This document shows, one piece after another, positions 49,497 through 62,657 of a DNA stretch of 64,000 nucleotides (positions are counted from its first letter, which is position 1; each line of letters starts with the position of its first letter). Source of the stretch: Xenopus tropicalis (taxonomy: Eukaryota > Chordata > Amphibia > Anura > Pipidae); the NCBI RefSeq assembly GCF_000004195.4, contig NC_030681.2:138821506-138885505 (forward strand), read 5' to 3'. Position numbers and translations under genes: made by a program. The notes beneath the pieces were generated by a model. That model was not told the DNA's origin and ran no database searches. It saw only the letters and a program-made list of their open reading frames with translations.

Positions 49497-50092
49497 CCCA
49501 AAGGCTGGACCTTCAAGGGGGGGGGCCCTGACCAAAGGCTGGACCTTCAAGGGGGGGGCCTGACCAAAGGCTGGACCTTCAAGGGGGGGGCCTGACCAAA
49601 GGCTGGACCTTCAAGGGGGGGGCCTGACCAAAGGCTGGACCTTCAAGGGGGGCCCTGACCAAAGGCTGGACCTTCAAGGGGGGCGGCCTGACCAAAGGCT
49701 GGACCTTCAAGGGGGGACCTGACCAAAGGCTGGACCTTCAAGGGGGGGGCCTGACCAAAGGCTGGACCTTCAAGGGGGGGGCCTGACCAAAGGCTGGACC
49801 TTCAAGGGGGGCCCTGACCAAAGGCTGGACCTTCAAGGGGGGCGGCCTGACCAAAGGCTGGACCTTCAAGGGGGGACCTGACCAAAGGCTGGACCTTCCA
49901 GGAGAGGCCCTGACCAAAGGCAGGACCTTCAAGGAGAGGCCCTGACCAAAGGCTGGACCGTCAAGGAGAGGCCCTGACCAAAGGCTGGACCTTCAAGGAG
50001 GGACCTGACCAAAGGCTGGACCTTCCAGGAGAGGCCCTGACCAAAGGCTGGACCTTCAAGGAGAGGCCCTGACCAAAGGCTGGACCTTAAAG
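49497..50092. repeat. 32-36 bp G-rich minisatellite, about 18 copies
   Basis: The unit CAAAGGCTGGACCTTCAAGG then GGGGGGGCCTGAC repeats with variable G-run length (about 4-9 G). The right third has GGAGAGGCCCTGAC variants. The G tracts are all on the plus strand. The translated frames in it are not genes. Confidence 0.95.
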
Positions 50093-50964
50093 TCCAACCA
50101 AGCATGTTTGACAAAAAAAGAATCCGGGACGTGAACCAAGCACCTGTATCAATTTGCACCTCTCGCCACAACCATAAATTCTGTAAAGAAAAATAAAAAG
50201 GAGTTGCGTAAAAGGAATCTGCACTTCAGAAAAGCAAACATTTTTAAAAGGTTAATCAAGCCTAATGAACTAGCCCTGCCACTATTTTCTCTTTGAAATC
50301 ACTGCCTCCCCTTTTACCTCTTTCCAAAATATTATTTTAGTGTGTGATGTATTTGGTACTGCAGAAACGGAAACAGCTGCAATTGGGCTTTTTTGTGCCT
50401 TTTAAGCAAAACGTGACAGGGGCTGAGGTTTATAGCATTCTCTGTTTAGTAACCGCGTCTATTGGAGAAAGCTGCTGGGTCAGCAAAGACACAGGAATGA
50501 GGGAAAACACTGTCGGCTTTCAGAGCTCATTGGGCGCCGCAGGGACCAAAATAAGATTGCAAGCTCTGTGAGGTACAGTTGCCCTTGTGAGATCAGAAAC
50601 ACACACTGGCTCGGTTATACAACAGGGTGTTACGACGTAACTGCTTTACCTCGTATGTGCCCCGACAGGGCTCATTCAGAAAATACCCTTACAGCGGATA
50701 TATTTAAAAAGAACACTATTCTACTGTATGAATCCATAGGCAGAACACAAAGTAGCTGTTAGCATCTCCTTCAATATCAAGAGAGCAATTGTGCCAGTGA
50801 AGACCAAATTGCAAGTGCCTCTTTCTCTCCCAATTATCACTTGTGTTGTTTCTAGTCAATAAACTATACAGCCCAATCGGACTGCTAACACAGCTCCTGT
50901 TTGATAAAAAGCACAAATGTGGAGGTCTTAATGCAATGAATTCAGGGCACTGCCTGAAGGCCAG

Positions 50965-51434
50965 TTAAAGGGGAGCTGTCACTCTAAGAAATAATTCCAA
51001 ATCCTTTTCTATCAGGTTAGTTGAGCAAAACAAGTGTTACTTACACTATATAAGTTAATTAATTTCTTTTCCCTTCAGTCTTGGAATTTACAGTCACAGC
51101 CAGCAGCCGCCATTTTGTGTACACTGTTATTAAGGCAAGCTTTGTTTTATCCCAAAATCTTATACATTTGGCATCTGGGTGATATCTAGGAAATGCTAAA
51201 TGGAACGTAATGGAAAGTAATTGTAATTGAAAAATCTGAGCTGTCAATCATATATTGCCTGCCCCGCCTCTATGCCTTTGGCATAGAGGCGGGGCAGGCA
51301 ATATATGATTGACAGCTTAGATTTTTAAATACATTTATAACAGGTATGGATGATTTAATTTAAAAAAAGAATTTGGGTTTCTTGTTTAATTTTATTATAC
51401 AGCTTTTTATTTGTGGGTGACAGGTCCCAATTAA
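50965..51434. mobile_element. TTAA-flanked MITE with a long central hairpin
   Basis: TTAAAGGGGAGCTGTCAC at the left and GTGACAGGTCCCAATTAA at the right form imperfect inverted ends. The centre is the hairpin at 51230-51326. Confidence 0.75.
51230..51326. repeat. 97-nt near-perfect hairpin
   Basis: Arms of about 47 bp: AAAAATCTGAGCTGTCAATC and onward to CGCCTCTATGCC pair with the mirrored sequence after a 3-nt TTT loop. One mismatch was seen. Confidence 0.93.
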
Positions 51435-51789
51435 GGTGAGCTTTGGTGTAAATGCTGTATTTGCTGTGCTTCCCTAGCTATTCCTAGAAGCCAGTCCTGG
51501 AGAACCAGTTACACTAAGATTTGTGGTGGAAATGTATTTTGCTCCCCTGGATATTCTCTGAACCATATCAGGATGACAGGTAGAACTATAATAACTATAA
51601 AAAGGTGGCAGTCTCTGAGAAAGTCGGCATGCAGAATAACCTATACAAATATGATTTACAAACCTAGTAGTACATAGCCATAACAAAGCCAGAAATATAA
51701 CCGCTTTGCATTAGATATCTGTGCTTCAGTGTATAGGGACTGCTCCAAGAATGCCATTAGTGCTGTGCGGGTCAGGAAAAACTCAACAC

Positions 51790-53190
51790 ACATCCGACCC
51801 TATCTAGCAACACCTTAAACTAGCACCCGACCCTATCTAGCAACACCTTAAACCAGCACCCGACCCTATCTAGCAACACCTTAAACCAGCACCCGACCCT
51901 ATCTAGCAACACCTTAAACCAGCACCCGACCCTATCTAGCAACACCTTAAACCAGCACCCGACCCTATCTAGCAACACCTTAAACCAGCACCCGACCCTA
52001 TCTAGCAACACCTTAAACCAGCACCCGACCCTATCTAGCAACACCTTAAACCAGCACCCGACCCTATCTAGCAACACCTTAAACCAGCACCCGACCCTAT
52101 CTAGCAACACCTTAAACCAGCACCCGACCCTATCTAGCAACACCTTAAACCAGCACCCGACGCTATCTTGCAACACCTTAAACCAGCACCCGACCCTATC
52201 TTGCAACACCTTAAACCAGCACCCGACCCTATCTAGCAACACCTTAAACCAGCACCCGACCCTATCTAGCAACACCTTAAACCAGCACCCGACCCTATCT
52301 AGCAACACCTTAAACCAGCACCCGACCCTATCTAGCAACACCTTAAACCAGCACCCGACCCTATCTAGCAACACCTTAAACCAGCACCCGACCCTATCTA
52401 GCAACACCTTAAACCAGCACCCGACCCTATCTAGCAACACCTTAAACCAGCACCCGACCCTATCTAGCAACACCTTAAACCAGCACCCGACGCTATCTAG
52501 CAACACCTTAAACCAGCACCCGACGCTATCTAGCAACACCTTAAACCAGCACCCGACCCTATCTAGCAACACCTTAAACCAGCACCCGACCCTATCTAGC
52601 AACACCTTAAACCAGCACCCGACGCTATCTAGCAACACCTTAAACCAGCACCCGACGCTATCTAGCAACACCTTAAACCAGCACCCGACGCTATCTAGCA
52701 ACACCTTAAACCAGCACCCGACCCTATCTAGCAACACCTTAAACCAGCACCCGACGCTATCTAGCAACACCTTAAACCAGCACCCGACCCTATCTAGCAA
52801 CACCTTAAACCAGCACCCGACGCTATCTAGCAACACCTTAAACCAGCACCCGACCCTATCTAGCAACACCTTAAACCAGCACCCGACGCTATCTAGCAAC
52901 ACCTTAAACCAGCACCCGACCCTATCTAGCAACACCTTAAACCAGCACCCGACCCTATCTAGCAACACCTTAAACCAGCACCCGACCCTATCTAGCAACA
53001 CCTTAAACCAGCACCCGACGCTATCTAGCAACACCTTAAACCAGCACCCGACCCTATCTAGCAACACCTTAAACCAGCACCCGACGCTATCTAGCAACAC
53101 CTTAAACCAGCACCCGACACTATCTAGCAACACCTTAAACCAGCACCCCGACGCTATCTAGCAACACCTTAAACCAGCACCCGACACTAA
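51790..53190. repeat. 33-bp tandem array, about 42 copies
   Basis: Unit CACCCGACCCTATCTAGCAA followed by CACCTTAAACCAG. Variants differ mostly at one base (GACCCT or GACGCT), with rare TCTTGC copies. Because 33 is a multiple of 3 and one minus-strand frame lacks stops, a 437-codon repetitive frame appears; I regard it as noncoding. The array abuts the MITE at 53196. Confidence 0.97.
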
Positions 53191-53195
53191 CCCAC

Positions 53196-53498
53196 TAAAG
53201 GTGGCCACACACCATTGGTCGCACGAAAGATCGTTCCCACCCACCACTGACGTTCGGGGGTGAATGATATGGAGGTAAAAGCAATAGGATTTCTACCTCC
53301 TTCTGCCGATTCAGCCCTGAAGGTAGATTTTGCTTGGGCACCTTCAATGGCACCCAATCAAAATCTTTTAACCCATCCGATCGGCGAGTCAACTGATATC
53401 CGCAGCCTTTTGAGATATCGGTTCGCCTCGACGAGTGGCCATAAACGCACCGAATATCGTACGAACCTGTATCATTGGGGTGTGTATGGCCAGCTTAA
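53196..53498. mobile_element. Palindromic MITE (GGTGGCCACAC family)
   Basis: TAAAGGTGGCCACACACC at the left and GGTGTGTATGGCCAGCTTAA at the right. Related to 26464 and 61652 in the interior (GTAGATTTTGCTTGGGCACC, AGATATCGGTTCGCCTCGAC). Confidence 0.82.
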
Positions 53499-53499
53499 A

Positions 53500-56400
53500 T
53501 GTTGTCATTGTAGGACCCACACCCAACCCATATCTGCGTCTTTCCGCTCTGTACGCTACTTCTATGCACACCTAAGGTTCCAAGATGGGGAAATTTTGGA
53601 AAAGAGGAAAAGTCCTAGTAAATCATTTTCAGGAAATACAGTAGAACCCTTACTTGTCTTTACAAAGCATTATTAAAAAAACATAAGTCCTGGGTGTCCC
53701 CAAGTTTTTCTCAGGAACCAAAGTCACACAAAGCCTGTATTGTCTATTACTACTTCGACTAGTTTAATTCTTTAATAATGAGTGCCAAAGGGTTCGCCAT
53801 ACTGACAGGACATGTCAGACCTCTTATCATGCAAAATTTCGACCCAAACACCACAATTGAAATAAACAGGCAGAGAGCAATTAGCTAAAACCTTTGCCCT
53901 ATGTCGGGGTTACCTGATATCTCAGACTGAGTTAGTGATGACTCACGAGTATTTCCAGGCAAATTAATGAGAAACCTGCAGTGTTAATGAGTTGCCTGAG
54001 GAAACGATTCCCTGGCTGGAACAGTTATGGGCCCAGACTGTCGTGGTTTCGAAAGAATGTTAAAAAAAAGAAAGAAAATGAAACGCAAATACTCTCCCCC
54101 ACCCCCTGTCATTCTGACATTCATTCTGGGTCATTTTCATGGAATTTTTTTTCCAAGGAATCGTCACGTTACATTAGCGTAAGGCACCTTTCTCCCTCAG
54201 CATTTCCATTTCAGCTACATAAGCAGTGTATTTTGCTGTTTACATTTTTTTCCTAGGAGAGGAATAGTTATGTAGTTATCTAATACAAGTTTCATTACAG
54301 GTCTATCTAGTCACCTATAGTAACCAATCAGCAGGTAGCATTTACGGGCCACCTGTTTAAATGTAAACATCTTATTGGTTTAGCAACAAACTATAAAAAA
54401 AAATTTGAAGTCAGCCCAAAAGATTGTAGAACTAGATCTGTGCACTTCCCATAATTCAACTGTGTTAGCCAATGACTGCACTGGTTACTCTTTCACATAA
54501 AATACTCTATTCCCCCCAGTATAATGCAATGACGTTAGATTTTCCAGGGCAGTAGGCCCTTACACAATAACTACACACCACATAAACAAAATGAAGTATT
54601 TTTTTATATTTCAACCATACTCTTTTTTTTTTTATTGTTACCGTACGTATTGTTTCCTCCAACCCCCAATTTTGGATCTGACCATATAAAATACATGAGC
54701 CGATGATGGCCTGTGTATGGTTTTAACAATACAGTCCCCATTAGGGTATGATACGCTCACTTAAAGAACTACAGAAATTAAATGATGTGCCCCCCTCAAT
54801 ACTGCTTTTCATAACCCAGCCAACCTTATAAACCCCTGTATATAAAATCAGAAGGAATGGGTGGCTAAACAGGCTGCTTGTGACTATTTCAGCCAGACAG
54901 GAACATGCATAGAGAACAAGTGAGTTCTGTTTATGTCCCTATAGGAATGTGTTACTATAAACGCGCAAGCAGATTATCTGCAGTGCTAACCTGGGGAGAT
55001 TAGAGCCGCGACTAATGGCACCTCAGCGAGCCCAATGTTTTTGTAAGAGGCTAGTTTATACAAGTCATCGCCTGGAAGAAAGGCTCTTCAGAGACCATAG
55101 CGTTCCTAGGGCCTCCAATCATGGTGCGAGGCCTGGTCTCTCACAGAACAATAAGTAGGCTTTGATATAAAACAGGCGCCGCGTTGCAGCCCCTAAGAGA
55201 CTCTTTAGCAGAGCTGATTGTACATAAACTCTAATGCAGCAGCAGCAGGCTTAAGCATTTATACAAGAGACCGGGCTAAAGTGATGTAATGGCGCTGTAC
55301 GACCCACTAAATCAAACGAGAAACTTCAGCTCGTGCATGAAGAGTACCACTAGACTATAAAACCTGCTCTATACATGCTGCACTGACTCTTTGTTTTGGC
55401 AGAAAACATAATAAAAACCATTACCATAGAACCATTGCATTTAAAAGTAAATTATGAATCAAAGTGAAAAGTAAATATAGTAGATTTTAAGACAATATTA
55501 AACAGGGTGGAGGAGTGGCTTTTATTTCCATGTTAAATAATGATTTCTAGATGCATCAATGGTCAATTTGATGACGCTTTAAAAAAAATCTATTGAATTT
55601 TGGGGTAGACAAAAAAACCCTGTAAGTGAGAGATGGGCTTTATCCCAATAAGTGAAAAGCTGAAATACCATGTACATGCACTTCTCCACTGGCAAAGGTT
55701 ATGCCCCCTGTGCAATGGGCCCTACTGGTCACCTGTTTTAGTGCATAGCTCGCTATATAGGAAAGTGAAAGCCTTAGGGCAGGGGTTGTCACACAATTTT
55801 GGTTCAAGCCTCCCTTGGTGGATCATACCATTGTTTATCCACCCCCAACAAATCATAACAGGGATACATACATAGGAAAACACTGGTGTCTGGTGTTATT
55901 GAGCAAGAGTTCCAAGAGCAGCAAATAAATGTGACCCAACCCAACACATAAATCTCACCCTAACCTTCTAGCTGCGCTTTCAGGTGTATCCAGAAGCAGA
56001 AGAGTCATTATGCCAAAATGATTGTCATTAAGCGTGGTAATAATGCTCTTTACTACTTCCATAAAAATATGGAACAGGATAAAGAGTCATTATTATTTTA
56101 TATATAGCAAGTGAGTTTAATGGGTTCTACAGATCTCTAAAATGAGAAAAAATGGACTTCTAAAGGGAAAGTAACACAATGACTGTATTCAACTAACCCA
56201 GAAATCAGACTTTTGTGGCTCCCATTTCCTCTTGGCTTCAATCTGTGTTACATTGTGTTATTCATTTTTGTAAGAACAATGATAGTTTCTCGCATAATAA
56301 TAATTAAAATGAGCACTGAGAGGTTCCAAACCAGTACCATACCTACTTCTGCACTTCCTTGGACCCACCAACCATTCCACACACATGTTTAAAATAACAG

Positions 56401-59000
56401 AATTTGCAAAAATGTTGTTGTTTGGCAGCTCTTAAAATTTGCACATTTGCTGGGCTTAATTAATCTAGGGAAAAGCAGCAGTTATGAATTCAGAATACAA
56501 CATAAATAAGTATAAATAGGGGAGGGCCTGAGTAGAAAGACATACAGTAATGTATAGTAACGACTAGACTGCATTTCCAGTTGAAGGATGGAAAAATGCA
56601 AAAGTCAAACTGAAAAGTTGATTAGAATATGTCCATCTATGACATCCCATCCCAAAGAACACTGATATGCACAGATTGGTTAGAGCACCAAGAATACTGC
56701 AAGCAGACATGTGATGTTTTGGGGTCCTAAGGGATCCCTTCTCTCTTGTTGCCACAGTCTACTGCCCCCCCTTCTCTCTTGCTGCCACTTCCCACGACCT
56801 TATACAGGTATCCACACCATTTCTTTATTACAAATGAAGCCCCAAACAGGGCCTTGCACTTTAACTACCTCCTACACATCAGATGAATTGGACATAACCA
56901 ATAAACAAGGAAAGCCAACAAAACGAGGGAGAAATCACCATCATAACTTTTTGAGGCTGATCATGTTGGAACTCCACTCACAAGACAAAGGACTGACAGT
57001 ACATGTAGGCAAGTGCTGCCAGCTAAAAATGCTATTTAAATCCAAACATTACACCTTGGTCTTGTTCCTTTCTCTCAAACAAGAGAGAGGCAGCTTCCAG
57101 CTTCTTCTTTTTTTTTTCTTATTCAACCACGTATTATCCTGAGCAAACAAACCATTAAGTGTGGCAATAAAAGCTGCCATGAAGCACCAAGCCAAAATAA
57201 TATTTACAAATGTGGTGTGTGAGCCGGGGACAACTGGAACGCCTATCTAGAATTTAAACTGCAGGTCACTTGGACGGAAGTCTGTATCCGACCTAAACTT
57301 TGGAATACAGCTGCCTTCTCACAAGCACCCAGCCTGAAACTTGTCATTCTAAATTGATGGAATGAAAGGAATGCATCCCTGGCAGGGACAAGGCCTTTGG
57401 AGATGATAGAGGTTTCTGGGAACCTTTCAATACTCCTTTCTTAATATGACAATAACCAGAGTTGGACCAAAAATTAGTGCACATACAAAAGCCACAGACC
57501 ATGGAATACAAGGGACACAAAAGGATCTGAGGTTAGATCCAATCTATGCTTGGTAGCAAATCAACCAAAGACTGTGTCCTATAAAATCAACTCTGTAATT
57601 TTCCTATTATCATATGAATAGGTAGGTTAATAATCCTGCATTGTACACCTCTGGCCCAGATGGATAAAACTTTAACAAACCTTTTCACAGTAATGTGGAT
57701 GCAGTGGTTTGTTGTGGGACACTATGTGAGGTCAAAATAAAGCTTGCTTCATCTGTAGTTTCAAACAAGTAGGTCATATATCAAAAGAGTTCTTAGGTGT
57801 CATGGGATCCTTAAATATTCCATAAAAAATTAAAACGGTGAAAGAACTGTGATTAAATAATCTAAATAAAAAATGTCCCAAAACAAACTTCTCAGGAATA
57901 AGTATGGACTACAGTGATTAGCTGTGTGATACAAATGTATTCAATATTTCGCTACTAAACAGAACCTATTTTCCACCAAATGAGAGTGTTATATCAGCCC
58001 TAGCACATCGCAATTTTTGGAACAAGTATGGTGCAGGCGGTAATCCCAACACAATCTTAATGCTGGGGATATCAGTCAGTTCATCCATTGGGTGGAATGA
58101 AAATGTAACCTGCTAATGCACAATGTTGGCCAGTGTATTGTCCCCTGGGAGAAAAGAATTAGAGGAGCGACTGCTCCACTTCCCTTCCTGCTGCTCATAC
58201 TACTTGGGCCATCAGCCTAAAAGAACGGTCGTTCCATCATGTTTGGCCACTCAAATGGTATCAGTCTGTTTAGCCACAGGGTGATCAGTGAGATACTGGC
58301 CAGTACTGGCTTTTGTATGGCATCCTGACCAAGTCCTCTCATAGAGAAGTTATTACTCCATTCTCAAGCCAATTGCTCGTCAGCCCAGGATCACAGATAT
58401 ATCTGTCAGTTAAAGGCAAAAGACATTATCCGATACCTAATGTGCCAGATGTTCAGTGGTTCCAAACTCCACCTGCCCAGTTCAATAAGGCACAACGCAC
58501 ATTCATGGTTTTATGCCCATCCACCTCAAAAATTCTACAAATGTGGCTCTGTTTTCTGCCGCCGCTATAATTGCATCCAAGTGCTTCAGCAGCTGTCAGT
58601 GCTTCTCCCCCAGCAGGGGTACCGGCAGCTCTGACCCTACATGAACTCATCCCAAATGACAAGCAAAGGTGAAGCTGCTTCAGGCTCTCAGTAGCGAGAC
58701 TTTCCACTCGGAGCAAGTCTGGAATCTAATGATTTGGCAGTCAGAAGAGGGAATGCCTGACAACTCATTCAGGAATGGCCAGCAAATCCTACCATTAATG
58801 GGAATATCTGTGCATTTTAATTCACACAGTGACATGTAATCTTAACACTTATTAGTACCCATCTTTAATTTTAGTTTTTTACATAGAAGAAAGAGTTGCC
58901 ATATCCCTTGCACCAGCAACTATTTGGAAGCCAAAAGCTGGAAGTTATAGTAAAACATCTGAAGAAGTCCTGTCATAGACCTAGAAGAATGTATTTCAAA
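53500..59000. other. 5.5 kb of noncoding sequence
   Basis: Open frames here are short and show no recognisable protein features. No tandem arrays or clear transposon ends were found. Exon 1 of ROCK2 (expected pattern DPRSPINVESLL next to a GT donor on the minus strand) was looked for and not found. Confidence 0.45.
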
Positions 59001-59004
59001 GCAC

Positions 59005-59136
59005 CAACGATGCATATGCCTTCCCACCACTGATGCACATTATTGCCGGTGGGAAGGTATTTAAGGGGAGATTAGTCGCCCACAGTAGCAGAAATTTAAC
59101 CACAGGTGACTAATCTCCCCGTGGGACATCACCCTC
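59005..59136. mobile_element. Palindromic MITE fragment (TAGTCGCCCAC family)
   Basis: Contains CTTCCCACCACTGATG / CATTATTGCCGGTGGGAAGG and GGGGAGATTAGTCGCCC / GGTGACTAATCTCCCC inverted pairs. Related to the centre and arms of 63326-63665. Confidence 0.65.
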
Positions 59137-59491
59137 ATAGTTTAGAAACTACCTATGACAGCAAACTCATATTTACCCCGAAGCTCACCATAACTAACCT
59201 TCAAGCTGGGCTTATAGGTGTATCTAATAGAGTTAATGCCCTTTGTCCCAAAACAAGCCTTCAACCTAACACCACCATGCCACCGAAGACCACAGTGTCC
59301 AACAGGAGGCCCTTTAGGTCAGATTTGGCCCTCCAAAGGATTTTTAAGGCCTCCAGTTTGGTCTAGTGCTCCACACACAATATGGGAAGTAATCGGTCCA
59401 CTACATGTAATTAGACAGCTCCCCTACAGAAAAGTTACTTTGTAGATTCTACTATCTTATTAGAAGGCACCTCCTAATACCAATACCACCA

Positions 59492-59750
59492 TAAGGGTAA
59501 GAACCCACAGAGCGAGTTAGTCGCCCACAATAGATCTCTACTATGGCGGGCGACTAACCACTCTGAACAGGCTTTCCACCAGCAACAATAGAAGCCGCTG
59601 GTGGAAAGCCCTTCGCATCACTTCATTTTCCGAAGATGCCTGCAGGAGGAAACTTCGGATTACCAAAGTGATATGAAGGGCTTTCCACTGACGACTTCTA
59701 TTGTTACTGGTGGAAAGCCTTTTCGGAGCAGAGCTCAACCGTTAAGCTAG
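59492..59750. mobile_element. Palindromic MITE
   Basis: Internal inverted pairs GGCTTTCCACCAGCAACAAT / ATTGTTACTGGTGGAAAGCC and CTTCGCATCACTT / AAGTGATATGAAG, with GAGTTAGTCGCCCAC near the left end. Confidence 0.75.
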
Positions 59751-59759
59751 ACTTGTTGT

Positions 59760-61640
59760 CCAATTAAAAGAATGCATCTGCTGAGTAACAAAACAGAAGC
59801 CTAACACTTATGTATAAAAAATACATATGAAATAAGAGATTGCTTTGAGCCCACAATAGGCCAATCACTAGTCATTACTAGTTTAATATAAAAAATAAAG
59901 ATATCGGAGCCATTAACTGTAAAACCTACAGTCACTTCTGTTTATTTCTTGCCATACCTGCGCCTATCTACTTGTGCAAACATATTACGCTATTCAGATG
60001 TTTTAACTGCGGCCACAGGATTTTAAAACAATAATTATCATTTGAAATAAAAGCTACTACCCATTCGCCACTGAGTGCTGCACAGGCAGCGAGAACGCTC
60101 AGCCTAAAAGAAACCTAAATGACATTTATTCCTTTACACAACTAAAAAGAATGGCTATATCATTTTTAAAATAACATAAATCAATCTCATTAACTAAACA
60201 GCGTACACTGTTTACAGATGTTAAAGACTTTACTGGATCTTAATGCCCTTTTAATTAACAGGCCCAGGGAAAAAATGATGGACCAGGATTCCTATACAGC
60301 TTTCCCAAAGAGGGACTATGCTGTTATAAACATTTTTAATACAAGTGGAAGCAGCCAGTAGTTGAATATACATTCGGCCCTGGTTGCTATACATTTGCAT
60401 TCCGGCCCCAGTATAGAGTTATGTATTTTAGTTATACAAAGTGACTCAGGGTTTCCATGCCTATTGAAATAACAGCATGTAGCGGAAAAACCAACATATT
60501 TGCCCCAAAATGAAAACCAGAGTAAATGTGTCCAGTGTGAAAAAAAGCATTGGCATTTAAAGTGCTATGATGCCATCTTGGTCCTGGCAAAAACATGAAC
60601 TACAGGATATTTCCATGATCTGAAATGACGCTTAGGATAACTATTTATATCAGTTCCTTTATTTCTTCCATTTTTATGGGAAATTATCACTGAAAGGAAA
60701 TGTTCTTACTAAGCATTCCAGGATACAACCCTGCTTTCATGCCAAGTGATGCCCTGATTTACCTGAAATACTGCCCATTTCCCAATACACAAATCTTAGC
60801 TGTCCCAGGTATGAAATATTTTGTTAATAATGTTATAAGGGATCTAAAGTCCTAAACATACATGGCCAAATTAGTGCCATTAAGGGTAGATTTCTGCAAT
60901 ATACTGTGCATGCAGCAAACATTTGGGTGGGATTGATCTGTGTGTCAATAAAATAAAAAAAGATTGTTGTGAGTGGTTTCTTTGGGAAATGCTGTGGCGC
61001 TTGTGTAGATGAGCGCCTTCCAAGATGTTAACTCCATGCATGGCTAATCATTCTGTTAACAGACTGATCATTGCCACACAAGAAAAGAATCCAGGCCATT
61101 CAAAGTTAATTATAAATATGGTTCCCTTATAACACAAGAAAACTGACTTTTAGCTTCAGTAGAAAAAAAAAACAGGGAAAACCTGTGATTAAAGAACAAA
61201 TGAAACTCAGCTAACCAACCATGGAGGCTACTAGTTGGACCGTAAGCAATAGACTATACAACACATGCAGGAGTATCTCATGATTGTGCCTATATGCCAG
61301 AACCAGCAAACGACACCATAGCCACAATGAAGGGGACTAGTGGGGCTCCTGTCATGGGCTCAGACAGCTGCAAGAAAGATACTTGCTAAATGAAGTAGGA
61401 TTTTGGCAAGTTTGGGTGGATCCAGTCGAGTTTGTATAGGGGCATGGCTATGTGGTAGAATGGGCCACACTATTACTTGAAGGAACAGTTTAGTGTAAAA
61501 ATTAAACTGAGTAAAATAGACAGACTGCGCAAAATAAAATATATTTGAAATATAGTTAGTTGGGCAAAAATGTAATCTATAAAGGCTGGAGTGAGCAGAT
61601 GTCTAACATAATAGCCAGAACTCTACTTCCTGCTTTCAGC
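59760..61640. other. Noncoding stretch
   Basis: A/T-rich; no genes or repeats with clear ends recognised. Confidence 0.4.
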
Positions 61641-61651
61641 TCTCTAAGCTC

Positions 61652-62285
61652 TTAAGCTGGCCATAAACGCACCATTTTTACATTACATTAACATTTATGT
61701 ATAAAGCGCCAACATAATCCGCAGCGCTGTACAATAAGTGGGTTTCATAAATTGGACATACAGAGTAACATATAAAGCAATCAATAACCGATACAAGAGG
61801 TGAAGAGAGCCCTGCCCAAAAGAGCTTACAATCTACAAGGAGACATACAGAGTAACATATAAAGCAATCAATAACCGATACAAGAGGGGAAGAGGGCCCT
61901 GCCCAAAAGAGCTTACAATCTACAAGGAGACATACAGAGTAACATATAAAGCAATCAATAACCGATACAAGAGGTGAAGAGGGCCCTGCCCAAAAGAGCT
62001 TACAATCTACAAGGAGAAAGGGTTGAGACCAATAATATCGTACAAAATATTCGGTGCGTGTATGGCAAGTCGGCGAGTCGACCGATCTCGCAGAAGGCTG
62101 CTATCGGTTGACTCGCCGATCGGGCGGGTTAAAAGATTTTGATTGGGTACCATAGAAGGCGCCTGAGCAAAATCTGCCTTTAGGGCTGAAACGGCAGATA
62201 AGGAGGTAGAAACAATACCTCCTTCTGCCGAACGTTAGTGGCGGATTGAACGATCGAGAATCGCCATGTGTGTGGCCACCTTTAG
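61652..62285. mobile_element. Palindromic MITE interrupted by another repeat
   Basis: Left end TTAAGCTGGCCATAAACGC, right end GTGTGTGGCCACCTTTAG. The body after 62028 matches 26464-26790 (ATTCGGTGCGTGTATGGCAAG, CGATCGGGCGGGTTAAAAG). The inserted block lies at 61675-62027. Confidence 0.82.
61675..62027. repeat. Inserted repeat with three 87-bp tandem units
   Basis: Begins TTTTTACATTACATTAACAT and GCGCCAACATAATCCGCAGC, then GACATACAGAGTAACATAT at 61755, 61842 and 61929 with CCCTGCCCAAAAGAGCTTAC in each. A possible 4-bp ACCA duplication flanks it (61671-61674, 62028-62031). Confidence 0.78.
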
Positions 62286-62657
62286 TCAGTGACTTCGGGG
62301 GGGGGGGGGGCACATGGGACATACCTGTTCAGTTAGTTTGTGAGCACGCAGGTCAGATTCAAATCAGTCCCTGATTGGCTACTGACTGCTAACAGCTTAG
62401 AGAGCAATAAGGAGGATGTAGTGTTCTGACCATCATGTTAGACATCTGCCCACTCCAGACTTATACATTGGTGCTGACTCCCTAGCTCAGAGTTCTTTCA
62501 ACATTTGGGCTCAGGCCCCTTTTTGTGGGCAAACATTTGGCCAGGCACTAATGTAAGTGCAAGTGTAAAAAATATACAAGATATACGTTTTTCCGCTTGC
62601 TGAGGATCAGCCCTAACAGTCACCCTCTTATAGTTCAAGGGAAAAGCTAAAACAGCT

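Noticed and set aside
49738..50171. Minus-strand frames repeating PLKVQPLVR / EGPAFGQ
   Set aside because: By-product of the G-rich minisatellite; frame changes whenever G-run length changes.
51820..53133. 437-codon minus-strand frame of repeated VLLDRVGCWFK units
   Set aside because: It exists only because the 33-bp tandem unit is a multiple of three and one frame lacks a stop. Near-identical units with no flanking protein features; treated as satellite DNA.
56711..57142. 143-codon plus-strand frame
   Set aside because: No recognisable domain, composition like neighbouring noncoding DNA, no splice or promoter context.
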